Shown piece after piece: positions 17,726 to 27,045 of a stretch of 64,000 bases of DNA; the first letter of the stretch is position 1; each line of letters begins with the position of its first letter. The DNA is taken from contig CAZWPO010000009.1 in assembly GCA_964635975.1 (NCBI GenBank), positions 47,028-111,027 of the forward strand. Reading direction: 5' to 3'. The notes under the pieces were generated by a model. That model did not search any database, was not told the origin of the DNA, and saw nothing but the letters and a program-made list of their open reading frames with translations. This DNA comes from UBA5314 sp964635975. Lineage in GTDB: Bacteria > Bacillota > Syntrophomonadia > Syntrophomonadales > Syntrophomonadaceae. The translations under genes were made by a program, and so were the position numbers.

Positions 17726-17734
17726 CTTGATTTT

Positions 17735-19333
17735 CTATTTTCTCTTTTTATACGGACCCGCAGGACGGGATTGGATGTCGGTCTTGCCCCGGCTGTTCTT
17801 CTTACGCCGACGCCCGCTCTCACTGAGCAAGTGATATATTTCATCAACCTGTTCCATTGGGACCTCGACGTATGCGCTGCTGCTGCCGATATCAATCTCG
17901 CCAATCTGCTCTGTAGTGAGGGAAGTATTGGCTACCAGAAAATCCATCAGCCGTCTGGGCGTATAGCCATGCAATCTTCCAAAAGGCAGTTCAACATGCA
18001 CTCCGCTGTCCAGCCCCCCGTTGGCAACTCTTTCTTCCAATTCCTCCTCCTCGTGCTGACCGGCATCCAGCAGTTTCAGGGCTGCGGCTAAAAGCATCCT
18101 GGCTTCATATTCTCCACACAATTGATCTGCCAGTCCCAGGTAAAGTTCGAGTGAGTTGTTCATACCCTGCATTATTCTGCCCCGAAGTATCTCCTGGCGA
18201 CCTTCAACTGCTTCAGCTCTATCAGGCAGCAGTTCTCTTCTTATCCTTTTGCCTATATGATGCTCAATTAAACGTAAGAGCCTTCTTTGTCCCGGTTCGA
18301 CCAGAGAAATCGCCTCGCCGGTGCGTCCAGCCCTTCCAGTTCGACCGGTCCTGTGAATATAAACATCCGCATCTTCCGGAAGATCAAAATTGATCACGTG
18401 AGTTACCAGGTCAATATCCAATCCCCTGGCTGCCAAATCGGTGGCTACAAGAATTCTGACAGTCCCCCGGCGAAAGCGCCCCATTACTGCATCTCGCTCC
18501 CGCTGGGACATATCGCCATGGAGTGCATCTGCATTATAGCCCCTGGACTGCAGCTTCTGGGCAAGCTGATCCACACTTCGCTTCGTTCGGCAGAACACCA
18601 GGCTGGTGGGAGGTTGATGGGCATCAATGATTCGGCATAATGTTTCAACTTTGAAACGCGGATTGGCTTCATAGAAATAATGGTCTATTTCAGCCACCGT
18701 GCGTTCTTCAGCTTTGATCAACACTTCACGGGGCTCGACCATAAACTTTCTTCCCAGGTCGCGAATCTCATCCACGAGCGTAGCAGAGAATAGAAAGGTC
18801 TGTCGTTCTCTGGGACACTGGCTCAATATATTCTCGATATCAGGCAGAAAACCCATATCCAGCATTTCATCTGCTTCATCAAGAACAACGAAACTCAGTC
18901 TATTCAGTGAGATGGTCCCCCTGCTCAGATGATCCAGCAGTCGACCTGGAGTAGCTACAATAATTTCAGGATTCTTTTCCAGACCACGAATCTGAAGCTC
19001 TATGGATTGTCCTCCGTAGATCGCTAGAACACCAATCCGCATGCGGCGGCCCAAAAAAGCAATTTCTTCTCTTACCTGCAGACATAATTCACGGGTGGGG
19101 CATACAATTAAGGCCTGTACACCTTGAGCACGATAAACTTTGTTGAGAATAGGGATACCAAAGGAAGCAGTTTTTCCTGTACCGGTCTGCGCCTGACCCA
19201 TTACGTCGACACCCGACATTGCCAGCGGTATAGCTTTTACTTGTATGGGAGTAGGTACCTCGAATCCTTTTTCATTGATCATCAACAGAAGATCATTTTT
19301 CAGCCCCATGTCTTTAAAATCTAAAACTTCCAA
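17735..19333 (-). CDS. DEAD-box ATP-dependent RNA helicase (DeaD/CshA-like)
   Basis: This 532-residue protein has a Q motif (GFEVPTPIQ), motif I AQTGTGKT, motif II DEAD, motif III SAT, and motif VI in the HRTGRTGRAG segment, so both RecA lobes are intact. The C-terminal region (about 435-510) is a DbpA/CsdA-type RNA-binding domain (VELPFGRLHGYTPRRLMDFL) followed by a basic tail SGRRRKKNSRGK. Such proteins act in ribosome assembly, cold adaptation and mRNA decay. The TTG start at 19333 follows AAAGGAGG with a ten-base gap. DeaD-like is preferred over DbpA because of length and the general architecture. Confidence 0.94.
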   Translation of the reverse strand: MEVLDFKDMGLKNDLLLMINEKGFEVPTPIQVKAIPLAMSGVDVMGQAQTGTGKTASFGIPILNKVYRAQGVQALIVCPTRELCLQVREEIAFLGRRMRIGVLAIYGGQSIELQIRGLEKNPEIIVATPGRLLDHLSRGTISLNRLSFVVLDEADEMLDMGFLPDIENILSQCPRERQTFLFSATLVDEIRDLGRKFMVEPREVLIKAEERTVAEIDHYFYEANPRFKVETLCRIIDAHQPPTSLVFCRTKRSVDQLAQKLQSRGYNADALHGDMSQRERDAVMGRFRRGTVRILVATDLAARGLDIDLVTHVINFDLPEDADVYIHRTGRTGRAGRTGEAISLVEPGQRRLLRLIEHHIGKRIRRELLPDRAEAVEGRQEILRGRIMQGMNNSLELYLGLADQLCGEYEARMLLAAALKLLDAGQHEEEELEERVANGGLDSGVHVELPFGRLHGYTPRRLMDFLVANTSLTTEQIGEIDIGSSSAYVEVPMEQVDEIYHLLSESGRRRKKNSRGKTDIQSRPAGPYKKRK

Positions 19334-19545
19334 TACTCGAGATCCTCCTTTTATTAAAGGGCCAATCGTCTCCTTTTTTAATATAGCATAATTTCAAACC
19401 TGCATCCATCTCAGATGATCACACAAAGGCTGATTTATCGATTAGTACAAGGATATGCTGACATAAAAATTATGAAATAATGTCATAGAAGAAGACTTTT
19501 AACCATATAAATTATATTGCAGCAATATTATTTAGGAGGATATGC

Positions 19546-20589
19546 ATGAGAAAATATCGCGGGTTCCCGGCCGTTTTTTTCGGCTTATTTTTTTGGCTTA
19601 TGGTCAATGGGCCGCTGGTTGCAGCGGTTGAAAGTTCACCCACATCACCGCAAACAAAAGTTTTTAACAAATCACCCATTTCCTGTTCAATCGAAAAAGA
19701 CGGCCGGACGTATACTCCGACAAACCCTGTTTACATAAGCGAGCAAAGCCATATCCTTATTTCGTTGGCAGACACTGTGCAGCTTTTTTCCTGCCACCTC
19801 AAATATCAGGAGGACGGCACACTGCTTGTACAACGTCTCGATACCAGCATCATATTTCGTCCAGGGGAATATTTTGCCCGGGTTGAATTCAATGAGATGA
19901 CTCCTCTACAGCGACTTAATAATATATTTATCCCGGTGGCAGCAGTTGCCGGCCAACTGGGATATGTTGTTAAGTACCAGTCAGATTCGGCCTTACTCAG
20001 CCTTTACAGCCCAGAGTACAAGACCCATGCGGATAATGCCAATGACTCTCAATTCGATCCGGTAGCCATACCCGATCCCCCCGAGAACCTCCCCACCTGG
20101 GGCAAAATGGTCCCCGAATTATCGGCAAACTGGCCTCAGGAAAAAATCATCGGTGCCTATTACACTACGCTAATCAACAGCCCTGAGGGAAGGACCCATA
20201 ATATAATCCTATCTTGCGCAAGCATCGACGGCACTATCCTGGAAAGCGGCGAGGTTTTTTCCTTCAACCAGATAGTCGGAGAAAGAACAACTGAGGCCGG
20301 ATACCGGGAGGCTAAAATTTTCGTAGGCAACACTGTTACGAATGGTCTTGGCGGCGGCATTTGCCAGACCGCCACCACCCTGTACAACGCCGGCCTGACA
20401 AGCGGTCTGCAGATAGTTGAGAGGCATCCGCACACGCTTCCTGTGAGCTACATAGGTTCCGGATACGATGCAACCGTCTCCTGGAGCGGAGCGGACCTGA
20501 AAATGCGTAATAATTCGAATCACACGGTCAAGATACTCTGCTGCGTATACGGGCAATACGTGGTGGCGGCAGTTGCGGAAGCACCTTGA
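19546..20589 (+). CDS. Secreted VanW-family protein with a CuAO-N-like domain
   Basis: The ATG at 19546 follows TAGGAGG. Residues 1-27 are a signal peptide (FFGLFFWLMVNGPLVAA). Residues 55-165 resemble a copper-amine-oxidase N-terminal-type domain (YISEQSHILISLADTVQLF, IFIPVAAVAGQLGYVVKYQS). Residues 200-340 are the VanW domain with FSFNQIVGERTTEAGYREA and GGGICQTATTLYNAGL. The VanW function is unsettled; it often occurs with cell-wall binding domains and is carried by vancomycin-resistance clusters without being required. Here it is an isolated cell-envelope gene with no van genes nearby. Confidence 0.9.
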   Translation: MRKYRGFPAVFFGLFFWLMVNGPLVAAVESSPTSPQTKVFNKSPISCSIEKDGRTYTPTNPVYISEQSHILISLADTVQLFSCHLKYQEDGTLLVQRLDTSIIFRPGEYFARVEFNEMTPLQRLNNIFIPVAAVAGQLGYVVKYQSDSALLSLYSPEYKTHADNANDSQFDPVAIPDPPENLPTWGKMVPELSANWPQEKIIGAYYTTLINSPEGRTHNIILSCASIDGTILESGEVFSFNQIVGERTTEAGYREAKIFVGNTVTNGLGGGICQTATTLYNAGLTSGLQIVERHPHTLPVSYIGSGYDATVSWSGADLKMRNNSNHTVKILCCVYGQYVVAAVAEAP

Positions 20590-20628
20590 TGGTAAAAGCC
20601 AACTTCTAAAGCGTAGGACTGAGTTATC

Positions 20629-20646
20629 GCGGGAGGCCGCTTTTTT
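20629..20646 (+). terminator. Short terminator after the VanW gene
   Basis: A four-bp GCGG/CCGC stem with a GAGG loop is followed by six T residues, 40 bases past the stop. The stem is short, so termination is plausible rather than certain. Confidence 0.5.
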
Positions 20647-20856
20647 AAGATTATTTATCAAGCAACTGGGTAATAATTTAATAGATAATTCAATATTACT
20701 GCTATTTACAATAAGTAAGTCTTTATGAATACCACATCCGAGTTTGTTTTCACAAAACCTGGCATGAATGCAGCAGGTAAAGCTTCTGTCAGTACCCCGG
20801 CGTAATCTAGAAATAATGTTTGCAGCATCTAAGCAGATCGCAAAGGAGAATTATTC

Positions 20857-21924
20857 ATGAAAATAGCCTTACTGGCTCCTATCGCCTGGCGTACACCGCC
20901 TCGTCATTATGGCCCCTGGGAGCGCATCGTATCGCTTCTGGACGAAGGGCTGGCATCCCGTGGTGTTGATGTTACCTTGTTTGCAACCGGTGATTCAATA
21001 GCCAGCAACAGACTGGCCTACCGCTGCGCCACTCCCTATGAAGAAAGCCCTAATCTGGACCCCAAGGTATGGGAATCACTTCACATCGCTTGTTTATTCG
21101 AACAGGCACAACAGTATGACATCATCCACAACCATTATGATTTTTTACCGCTAACCTATTCACGATTGACCTCTACTCCGGTTGTGACTACGGTCCATGG
21201 CTTTTCATCAGGGCGTATTATTCCGGTCTACAAGGAGTATAATTCGGACAACTATTATGTCTCCATCAGCTATGCCGACCGCCACCCGGAACTTGATTAT
21301 CTAGGCAACGTTTACCATGGTATCGACCTACAGGAATTTGATTTCCGTTCCCAGGCAGATGACTACCTGGTTTATTTCGGGCGCATCCACCCCGATAAGG
21401 GCACCCGCGAAGCGATAGATATTGCCTTGCACTGCGGATTCAGGCTTTTAATAGCGGGCATCATTCAGGATAAAACCTATTACAATCGTCAGGTAGCTCC
21501 CTATATAGACAATCAGCAGATAATTTACCTGGGATCAGTGGGACCAGAAAAACGGAATGATCTCCTGGGATCTGCACGCGCCCTGCTGCATCCTATTCAT
21601 TTTAACGAGCCTTTCGGATTAAGCGTTATCGAAGCAATGGCATGTGGAACCCCCGTAATTGCCTTTAACCGCGGTTCGATGCCTGAAGTAGTAGCTGACG
21701 GCAGGACTGGCTTTTTAGTAAAGAATATAGAGGAAGCCTGTCTGGCATTGGAAAAGATCGATTCAATCAGCAGGTATGATTGCCGCCGCTGGGTCAAGGA
21801 GAAATTTACCCAGTCGCGGATGGTAGAAGACTATTTAAGACTTTATGAACGGATCCTGGCGCAAGAGGATCATCCCCTATTAGAAAATAATAGGGCTGAG
21901 CTTATTGACCCTATTTATTCATGA
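20857..21924 (+). CDS. GT4-family glycosyltransferase
   Basis: This 355-residue GT-B protein starts MKIALLAPIAWRTPPRHYGPWE, with the Gly/Trp-rich donor-side loop typical of this subfamily. The C-lobe shows YFGRIHPDKG and the donor-binding EX7E region FGLSVIEAMACGTPVIAF. It probably transfers a sugar from a nucleotide donor to a glycolipid, glycan or small molecule; the acceptor cannot be read. An AAGGAG site precedes the ATG. Its last ten bases overlap the end of the convergent degV gene. Confidence 0.92.
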   Translation: MKIALLAPIAWRTPPRHYGPWERIVSLLDEGLASRGVDVTLFATGDSIASNRLAYRCATPYEESPNLDPKVWESLHIACLFEQAQQYDIIHNHYDFLPLTYSRLTSTPVVTTVHGFSSGRIIPVYKEYNSDNYYVSISYADRHPELDYLGNVYHGIDLQEFDFRSQADDYLVYFGRIHPDKGTREAIDIALHCGFRLLIAGIIQDKTYYNRQVAPYIDNQQIIYLGSVGPEKRNDLLGSARALLHPIHFNEPFGLSVIEAMACGTPVIAFNRGSMPEVVADGRTGFLVKNIEEACLALEKIDSISRYDCRRWVKEKFTQSRMVEDYLRLYERILAQEDHPLLENNRAELIDPIYS

Positions 21925-22760
21925 AGAAAGAATAAGCTGAAGGTGCCCGCACCGACGTGAGAGCCTATCACAGCTCCTATTTCCGAGACCACATAATTAC
22001 GGCATCCGAAACGTTCCTGGACCATTGCTTTAAGCTCCATGGCCCCCTGGTAGTCTTGAGAATAGCTTATGCCTACTTCCTGTTCAAACAGCCGGTGCCC
22101 TCTTTCCTCCATGATTCCCAAGAGCCTTTTTTTTGCTTTTTTAAGGCCATGGACCTTCTCCAAGGGCACTATCCTTCCATCCACAAAATGAAGGATTAAT
22201 TTGATATTAAGCAAATCACCAAGGGTTGCAGTGGTTGCACTTACCCGACCGCCTCTTTTTAGCATTTCAAAACTGCCAACAATAAAAATATGCTCCATAC
22301 GGCGCACGTTATCCTCTATCTCGGCAATAATCTGTTCCCTTGCAAATCCCTTAGCAGCAGCGCGAGCGGCCCTGATAGCTGTCAAACCGTATCCGACTGA
22401 AGCGCTTTTACTGTCGATAACCGTGATACGGTTTGGATCGACCTGGTCCCTGGCGTAACAAGCTGAATCGCATGTTCCGCTCAATCTGGAAGAAAAGGCA
22501 ACATATATGATTTCGTCATCGCTTTCCTTAATAACTCTTTCAAACTCGCTTTGAAAGGTCTGAGGATTTACCTGGGCAGTCGTTGGTGCACTGTTGGTTT
22601 TCTGTAGTTTTCTATAAAATGCAGGGGGGTCAAGATTGAACCGGTCATAGTAAGTATCTTCATCAATAGTTGTGGATATGTAAAACAATCTTACGCCCAG
22701 CTCTTTCAGAAGACTACTGTCAAGATCGCAAGCATTATCAGCATAAATCCTCACTGCCAT
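21915..22760 (-). CDS. DegV-family fatty-acid-binding protein
   Basis: The ATG at 22760 follows a GGGGGGAG site and gives 281 residues. Motifs include the N-terminal IYADNACDLDSSLL and the fatty-acid head-group region TTAQVNPQTFQSEFE, with the Ser-rich VAFSSRLSGTCDSA. DegV proteins are the fatty-acid-binding FakB type: they present fatty acids to the FakA kinase for phospholipid synthesis. No fakA gene lies in the window. It converges on the glycosyltransferase gene. Confidence 0.93.
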   Translation of the reverse strand: MAVRIYADNACDLDSSLLKELGVRLFYISTTIDEDTYYDRFNLDPPAFYRKLQKTNSAPTTAQVNPQTFQSEFERVIKESDDEIIYVAFSSRLSGTCDSACYARDQVDPNRITVIDSKSASVGYGLTAIRAARAAAKGFAREQIIAEIEDNVRRMEHIFIVGSFEMLKRGGRVSATTATLGDLLNIKLILHFVDGRIVPLEKVHGLKKAKKRLLGIMEERGHRLFEQEVGISYSQDYQGAMELKAMVQERFGCRNYVVSEIGAVIGSHVGAGTFSLFFLHE

Positions 22761-22953
22761 GGTTCTCCCCCCAAACAAAAAAGTAGCTGCTTATGCAATC
22801 ATATGTCTGGCATTTAGCATTTATATCTAAGGAAAATTTTAGCGTATCGGCGTGCTCCTTTCTATATATGAACAGATGACAGCAAGCAGACTTTTAATTA
22901 GTAACATAAAGCAATAAACTAAGTTAGTGAACCTTGCGAAGGAGCATGTATAG

Positions 22954-24144
22954 ATGAATCTACCGCGAGCGACTACGCCGCTCTTTCTTTTTGCTGCCGC
23001 CCAGTTAATGATGGGGGTGTATTCAGGCTGCTATGATCCTTCTTTCAACAACTATTTATCCCAGGTTCACAACCTGGACGCGGTAGCCCGGGGCAGCCTG
23101 GAGTTCTCCCGGGAACTGCCCGGTTTCCTTATGGTTTTGATCTTCGCCCTGCTGGCCTTTTTGCCCGATACGAGGGTTGCCATGCTGGCCTCTCTGCTGG
23201 TCGGCATATCGTTATGGGGCCAGGGGAACTGGGCGCCCCAAATGGGCTGGGTAGTTTTCTGGATGTTGATGTGGAGCACCGGGGCACACCTGTTCATGGT
23301 CTTAAAATCATCTATAGCTTTGCGACTGGCGGTCAAAAATCATGAAGGTGACCTCATGGGACGTCTGGGCGCGCTGGAAGCCCTGGGGGTATTGCTGGGA
23401 AACCTGTTTGTTTATTTTGGAGCTTCATTTCTGCATGTTTCGTTTTCTGTTATTTTTGGCGTTTCGGGAACCTGCGCTCTCATTGCTGGTCTTTTGCTTT
23501 TTAAGATTAGACCCGAACCAATTAAATCCCCTCCGCGGAGTCTTTTGTTAAAACGCAGGTACTCGCTCTTTTATTTTTTAAATATCCTGTTCGGAGCGCG
23601 CAAGCAGATCTTTCTTACCTTTGCGCCCTGGGTCCTGATTAAGATGTTTTCATGCGGCATCGAAACATTTGCCCTTCTAGGCCTAGCAGGTACAGCATTA
23701 GGCTTTTTTTTCCGCCCCTTTCTGGGAAGAGCGATAGACTCCTGGGGAGAGCGCCGAATTATTTTCTGGGAGTCATTCGTACTGATCATAATCTGTTTCG
23801 TCTACGGAGGTGCTCCGCTCTGGCTGCCGCATAGAGCGGGTCTCATCTTAGTGATGATCTGTTTTATCGTAGACCAGCTTCTCCTTTCGGTAAATATGGC
23901 CCGGGCAACTTATCTAAACCGAATAAGTGATTCACCTGCTGATATTGGCCCTTCACTTTCAATGGGCATAACTCTAGATCATGCGGTATCAATGACTATT
24001 CCTATTGCCGGCGGCATGGTCTGGGCTTATTCGGGCTTCCAATGGGTCTTCTGGAGTGCTGGACTGATAGCCCTTTTAAATCTCCAGGCCGCCCTGCGCA
24101 TTCCCCGCCATTCTAAGGATGCAGAGAAGGTGCTGCCTCCTTAG
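22954..24144 (+). CDS. Major facilitator superfamily transporter
   Basis: This 396-residue protein has about twelve hydrophobic segments and the characteristic intracellular loop GRAIDSWGERRIIFWESF between segments 8 and 9. It starts MNLPRATTPLFLFAAAQLMMG after GAAGGAG. The substrate is not evident; small-molecule efflux or metabolite export is the generic expectation. It is monocistronic, ending at the strong hairpin at 24154. It is rich in Trp near TM4, but nothing else marks it out. Confidence 0.85.
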   Translation: MNLPRATTPLFLFAAAQLMMGVYSGCYDPSFNNYLSQVHNLDAVARGSLEFSRELPGFLMVLIFALLAFLPDTRVAMLASLLVGISLWGQGNWAPQMGWVVFWMLMWSTGAHLFMVLKSSIALRLAVKNHEGDLMGRLGALEALGVLLGNLFVYFGASFLHVSFSVIFGVSGTCALIAGLLLFKIRPEPIKSPPRSLLLKRRYSLFYFLNILFGARKQIFLTFAPWVLIKMFSCGIETFALLGLAGTALGFFFRPFLGRAIDSWGERRIIFWESFVLIIICFVYGGAPLWLPHRAGLILVMICFIVDQLLLSVNMARATYLNRISDSPADIGPSLSMGITLDHAVSMTIPIAGGMVWAYSGFQWVFWSAGLIALLNLQAALRIPRHSKDAEKVLPP

Positions 24145-24153
24145 GCGCATAAT

Positions 24154-24186
24154 AAATCCCGGTTCTTCAGGGAAGAACCGGGATTT
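24154..24186 (+). terminator. Strong bidirectional terminator
   Basis: Fifteen-bp perfect arms AAATCCCGGTTCTTC and GAAGAACCGGGATTT flank a three-base loop. It ends the MFS gene and the convergent aminotransferase gene. Confidence 0.9.
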
Positions 24187-24218
24187 AAATTTCTAAATAA
24201 TTATATTGCCGCGGTAGT

Positions 24219-25289
24219 TTAGAGTCTCAAGATATCATTTATCTCACCCAGCAGTTGGCTAAGATCCTCTACAGTACAATCGCCCATATGAGCAATACGG
24301 AAAGTTATATCTTTCGCTTGCCCGTAACCGTTGGAAATCTGGTAGCCGCGAATACCCAGTTCTCGGTTCAAGTCACCGACATCAATCCCACGGGTGTTCT
24401 TTATAGTGGTGAGAGTCTCAGATAGATAACGGGTATCTGCAAACAGGGCAAAATGCTGTTTAGCCCACTCTCTCACTTTTTCTGCTATACTTTGATGGCG
24501 TTTAAATCGCGGTTCCAGGCCCTCCTCCAAAATGCAGTCCAACTGGTAATCAAGGGCGAACATGTGCGAAAGCGATGGAGTTGAAGGGTACTGGAAATCC
24601 TTACTCTTCAAATACTCATAAAGGGACAGCAGATCCAAATAATAACCCCGGTGAGGCACCTGTTTGGCCCTCTCGATAGCCTTTTGCGAGAAAGAGCACA
24701 GGGACATTCCCGGCGGCAGGCCCAGGGCCTTCTGGGTGGAAGCGATACATATATCTATACCCAGGGCATCGACTTCGATCCTGGCACCGCCCAGTGAGGA
24801 AACTGTGTCCAGGCATACCACTACATCAGGATATTTCTGGAATACAGGCGTCATTTCCGCGACTGGATTCATAACGCCGGTAGAAGTCTCATTATGGGTG
24901 ACGGTTATCAGGTCATATCGTCCGGTGGATAATACCTCGTCAATCATTTCAGGCGGGGTTGCCTGTCCCCATGGAACTTCAAAAAGGTCTGCTGGGACAT
25001 TGTTGGCGGCTGCCATTTCGTACCATCGCTTACCAAACGCACCTATAGAGAATACCGCTGCCCTCTTGGCGGTACATGAGCGCACCGCTCCTTCCATTAG
25101 GCCGCTTCCCGAACTGGTGGACAGTAAAATCTCCTCTCTGGTATAAAGCAATTTCTGTAGCTTCTGACTAATACCCCTTTGAAGAGCTGAGGCCTCCTTA
25201 CCACGGTGTCCTATCATGGGTGTTGCCATTTTTTCCAGAATCTCAGTTCGAACCTCTACGGGGCCGGGAATAAAAAGCTTCTTATGCAA
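24219..25289 (-). CDS. Class V aminotransferase (alanine-glyoxylate/serine-pyruvate type)
   Basis: This 356-residue PLP enzyme has the family opening KLFIPGPVEVRTEILEKM, GHRGKEA, a Gly-Ser-rich PLP phosphate site (STSSGSGLMEGAV), and the Schiff-base lysine in ASTQKALGLPPG. The TTG start at 25289 follows GGAGGAA. Likely reaction: amino transfer between alanine or serine and glyoxylate or pyruvate; phosphonate or ureidoglycine aminotransferases are relatives. The short-chain dehydrogenase gene lies 113 bases upstream on the same strand, so the two may be co-transcribed. Confidence 0.88.
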   Translation of the reverse strand: MHKKLFIPGPVEVRTEILEKMATPMIGHRGKEASALQRGISQKLQKLLYTREEILLSTSSGSGLMEGAVRSCTAKRAAVFSIGAFGKRWYEMAAANNVPADLFEVPWGQATPPEMIDEVLSTGRYDLITVTHNETSTGVMNPVAEMTPVFQKYPDVVVCLDTVSSLGGARIEVDALGIDICIASTQKALGLPPGMSLCSFSQKAIERAKQVPHRGYYLDLLSLYEYLKSKDFQYPSTPSLSHMFALDYQLDCILEEGLEPRFKRHQSIAEKVREWAKQHFALFADTRYLSETLTTIKNTRGIDVGDLNRELGIRGYQISNGYGQAKDITFRIAHMGDCTVEDLSQLLGEINDILRL

Positions 25290-25401
25290 ACCAATTCCTC
25301 CATAACAGTGTTGATCTTTACGAAAACTGTTGAATGTTAACCTAAACTACATTCTATCAAGGCATGTCGCTGATAACAAGCATCATCGCCCTGCTCTGTC
25401 T

Positions 25402-26163
25402 TTACACTTTCCATCCCCCGTCAATAGTTAGCACCGATCCGTTGACGAAGCCTGACTGTTCTGACAGTATAAACAGACTGGCGGCTGCTATATCTTCTTT
25501 TCGACCCAGTCTTCCAACCGGGATTTCTTTGGCCAGGCCAGCGATCTCTTCACAGTTTAAATCGGCCAAAAGCATGCCTGATTCAATGGGTCCAGGAGCC
25601 AGCGCGTTGACAGTTATGCCCCAGGGTCCAACCTCCAGCGCCAGAGATTTGGTCAGAGCTATGAGCCCACCTTTAGAAGCTGCATAGACAGCTTCACAGC
25701 TGGCTCCCCTCTCGCCCCAGACGGAAGCGATATTCAGTATGCGCCCACAGCGCTTCTCCATCATGGCGGGCAAAGCCCTGCGGCAGCAGAGAAATGGTCC
25801 TTTCAGGTTGACATCCATAATCTCCTGCCATTCTTCATCACTGGTGTCAATCAAAAGACCATGCTGGGAAATGCCGGCATTGTTGACCAACATATCGACT
25901 GTTCCAAGTTCGCCTTCGATTCCGGAAAACATTCGTTCGACTTGATCTCTTTTTGATATATCAGCTTGAATCCCTATGGCCTTTCCGCCCCGGCCATTAA
26001 TCTCGTCGACGACAGCAAGGGCTGCATCTACCGATTGGTGGTAGGCGACCGCAACGGCGGCTCCGCACCCGGCCACTTTCTGCGCTATCATCGCCCCTAT
26101 CCCACGGCTGCCGCCGCTGACGAGGCACACCTTTTCATGCCACCACTTATTCATATCCTGCAC
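25402..26163 (-). CDS. Short-chain dehydrogenase/reductase (FabG-like)
   Basis: The SDR pattern is complete: cofactor loop SGGSRGIGA, NNAG, catalytic serine in NIASVWGE, YxxxK as YAASKGG, and a PG motif in ALAPGPIESGM. It likely reduces a 3-oxoacyl or other ketone with NAD(P)H. I chose the GTG at 26163, six bases after GGAGGG, giving 253 residues; the ATG at 26154 (MNKWWHEKVCLVSGG) is the alternative. It precedes the class V aminotransferase. As a stand-alone fabG-like gene outside a fatty-acid cluster, its substrate is open. Confidence 0.9.
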   Translation of the reverse strand: MQDMNKWWHEKVCLVSGGSRGIGAMIAQKVAGCGAAVAVAYHQSVDAALAVVDEINGRGGKAIGIQADISKRDQVERMFSGIEGELGTVDMLVNNAGISQHGLLIDTSDEEWQEIMDVNLKGPFLCCRRALPAMMEKRCGRILNIASVWGERGASCEAVYAASKGGLIALTKSLALEVGPWGITVNALAPGPIESGMLLADLNCEEIAGLAKEIPVGRLGRKEDIAAASLFILSEQSGFVNGSVLTIDGGWKV

Positions 26164-26263
26164 TTCATGCCCTCCGGTATTCAATATAATAATATCATGG
26201 AATCTTACCTGCTTTTGGATATGAATATCACTTACCGGTAAGATACCTGCCCATAAATTTAAA

Positions 26264-26285
26264 TATCCCCGTTTAAACGGGGATA
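26264..26285 (-). terminator. Perfect palindrome, probable terminator or operator
   Basis: TATCCCCGTTTAAACGGGGATA, 22 bases, is perfectly self-complementary and is followed on the plus strand by CTTTTATA. No plus-strand gene ends just before it, so it may instead mark the end of an unseen transcript or the edge of the element at 26295. Confidence 0.45.
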
Positions 26286-26294
26286 CTTTTATAC

Positions 26295-26467
26295 TGATGG
26301 CGGAGAAGTATACTAAGACTCAAAAGGTAAAATCACTTCTTTCTAACCGAACCACCTGGATTTAGATTTCTTATTAAGGGTAATACTGGGGAACTCGTAA
26401 TCGGAAACTATTAACTATTCTTTGGCGTATTAACATTTGATAATATATCACTGCTTCTCCGCCATCA
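26295..26467. repeat. 173-base element bounded by a perfect 14-base inverted repeat
   Basis: TGATGGCGGAGAAG at 26295-26308 is exactly repeated in inverse as CTTCTCCGCCATCA at 26454-26467, with 145 AT-rich bases between and no reading frame. The arms could close a structured RNA or be the ends of a miniature inverted-repeat element. No target-site duplication was seen. Confidence 0.5.
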
Positions 26468-26942
26468 TAGCTATATTATAGCGCATGGAACGTATTTCTT
26501 CAACCGGTAGATGCATTGTTTAAGGACTTGTATATTTTGGTTTTGCAGAGAATTTATTTACACCTTCATTCCAAAGAATCAGGCAACCGGTTTGTTAGCC
26601 CAATTCATAAGCCTCGCTGTATATCCTCCTGTGATAATAATTTGTTTGCCAAGTATTTTTTTGAAATATTGCTCATAAAGAGGGATTTGGGAATAAATAT
26701 CGAATAAACATAATATAGATTACCAGAATAGTAGTCCAAGTATTAGCAGGAAGAGTATGCCCTTGCTGTTTTTTTCTTTCTCTTACCTAAAATTATGGTT
26801 GTTGACATTTTTTTCACCAGCTTATATTATTTAAAAAAATCTTCGAAATATTCCGAAAATTTAATTGCCATTCTAAATGCACTTAACAAGCAGTTGATAT
26901 ATGCTCTTATCTCAAGGCCCAGGGTTCATTTTTCGGCTCTGA
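26468..26942. other. AT-rich non-coding stretch upstream of the first acetate transporter
   Basis: The stretch is markedly AT-rich. The short open frames in it lack ribosome binding sites and have no protein-like features. It presumably contains the promoter of the transporter leader at 26943. Confidence 0.45.
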
Positions 26943-26994
26943 ACGGTATTATATACCGTCAAGCGATAACTTACCGGGGGGTGGTTCCCAGCTA
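26943..26994 (+). promoter_or_regulatory. Conserved leader element of acetate transporter 1
   Basis: A hairpin ACGGTA/TACCGT (26943-26959) is followed after 11 bases by a 24-base block (26971-26994) that contains ACCGGGGGGTGGTT and CCAGCTA. The same hairpin and block, 23 of 24 bases identical, precede the second transporter (28991-29044). The ACCG of the block could also pair with the CGGT of the hairpin, giving two exclusive folds. The block lies 51 bases before the start codon. Confidence 0.6.
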
Positions 26995-27045
26995 AAAACT
27001 CCGTATCGTATTATCTAAATCAATTTAAGAAGAGGAGGAGTTTTA

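Noticed and set aside
19546..20589. Vancomycin-resistance cluster
   Set aside because: VanW alone is common in Clostridia; no vanHAX ligase or vanRS genes are nearby.
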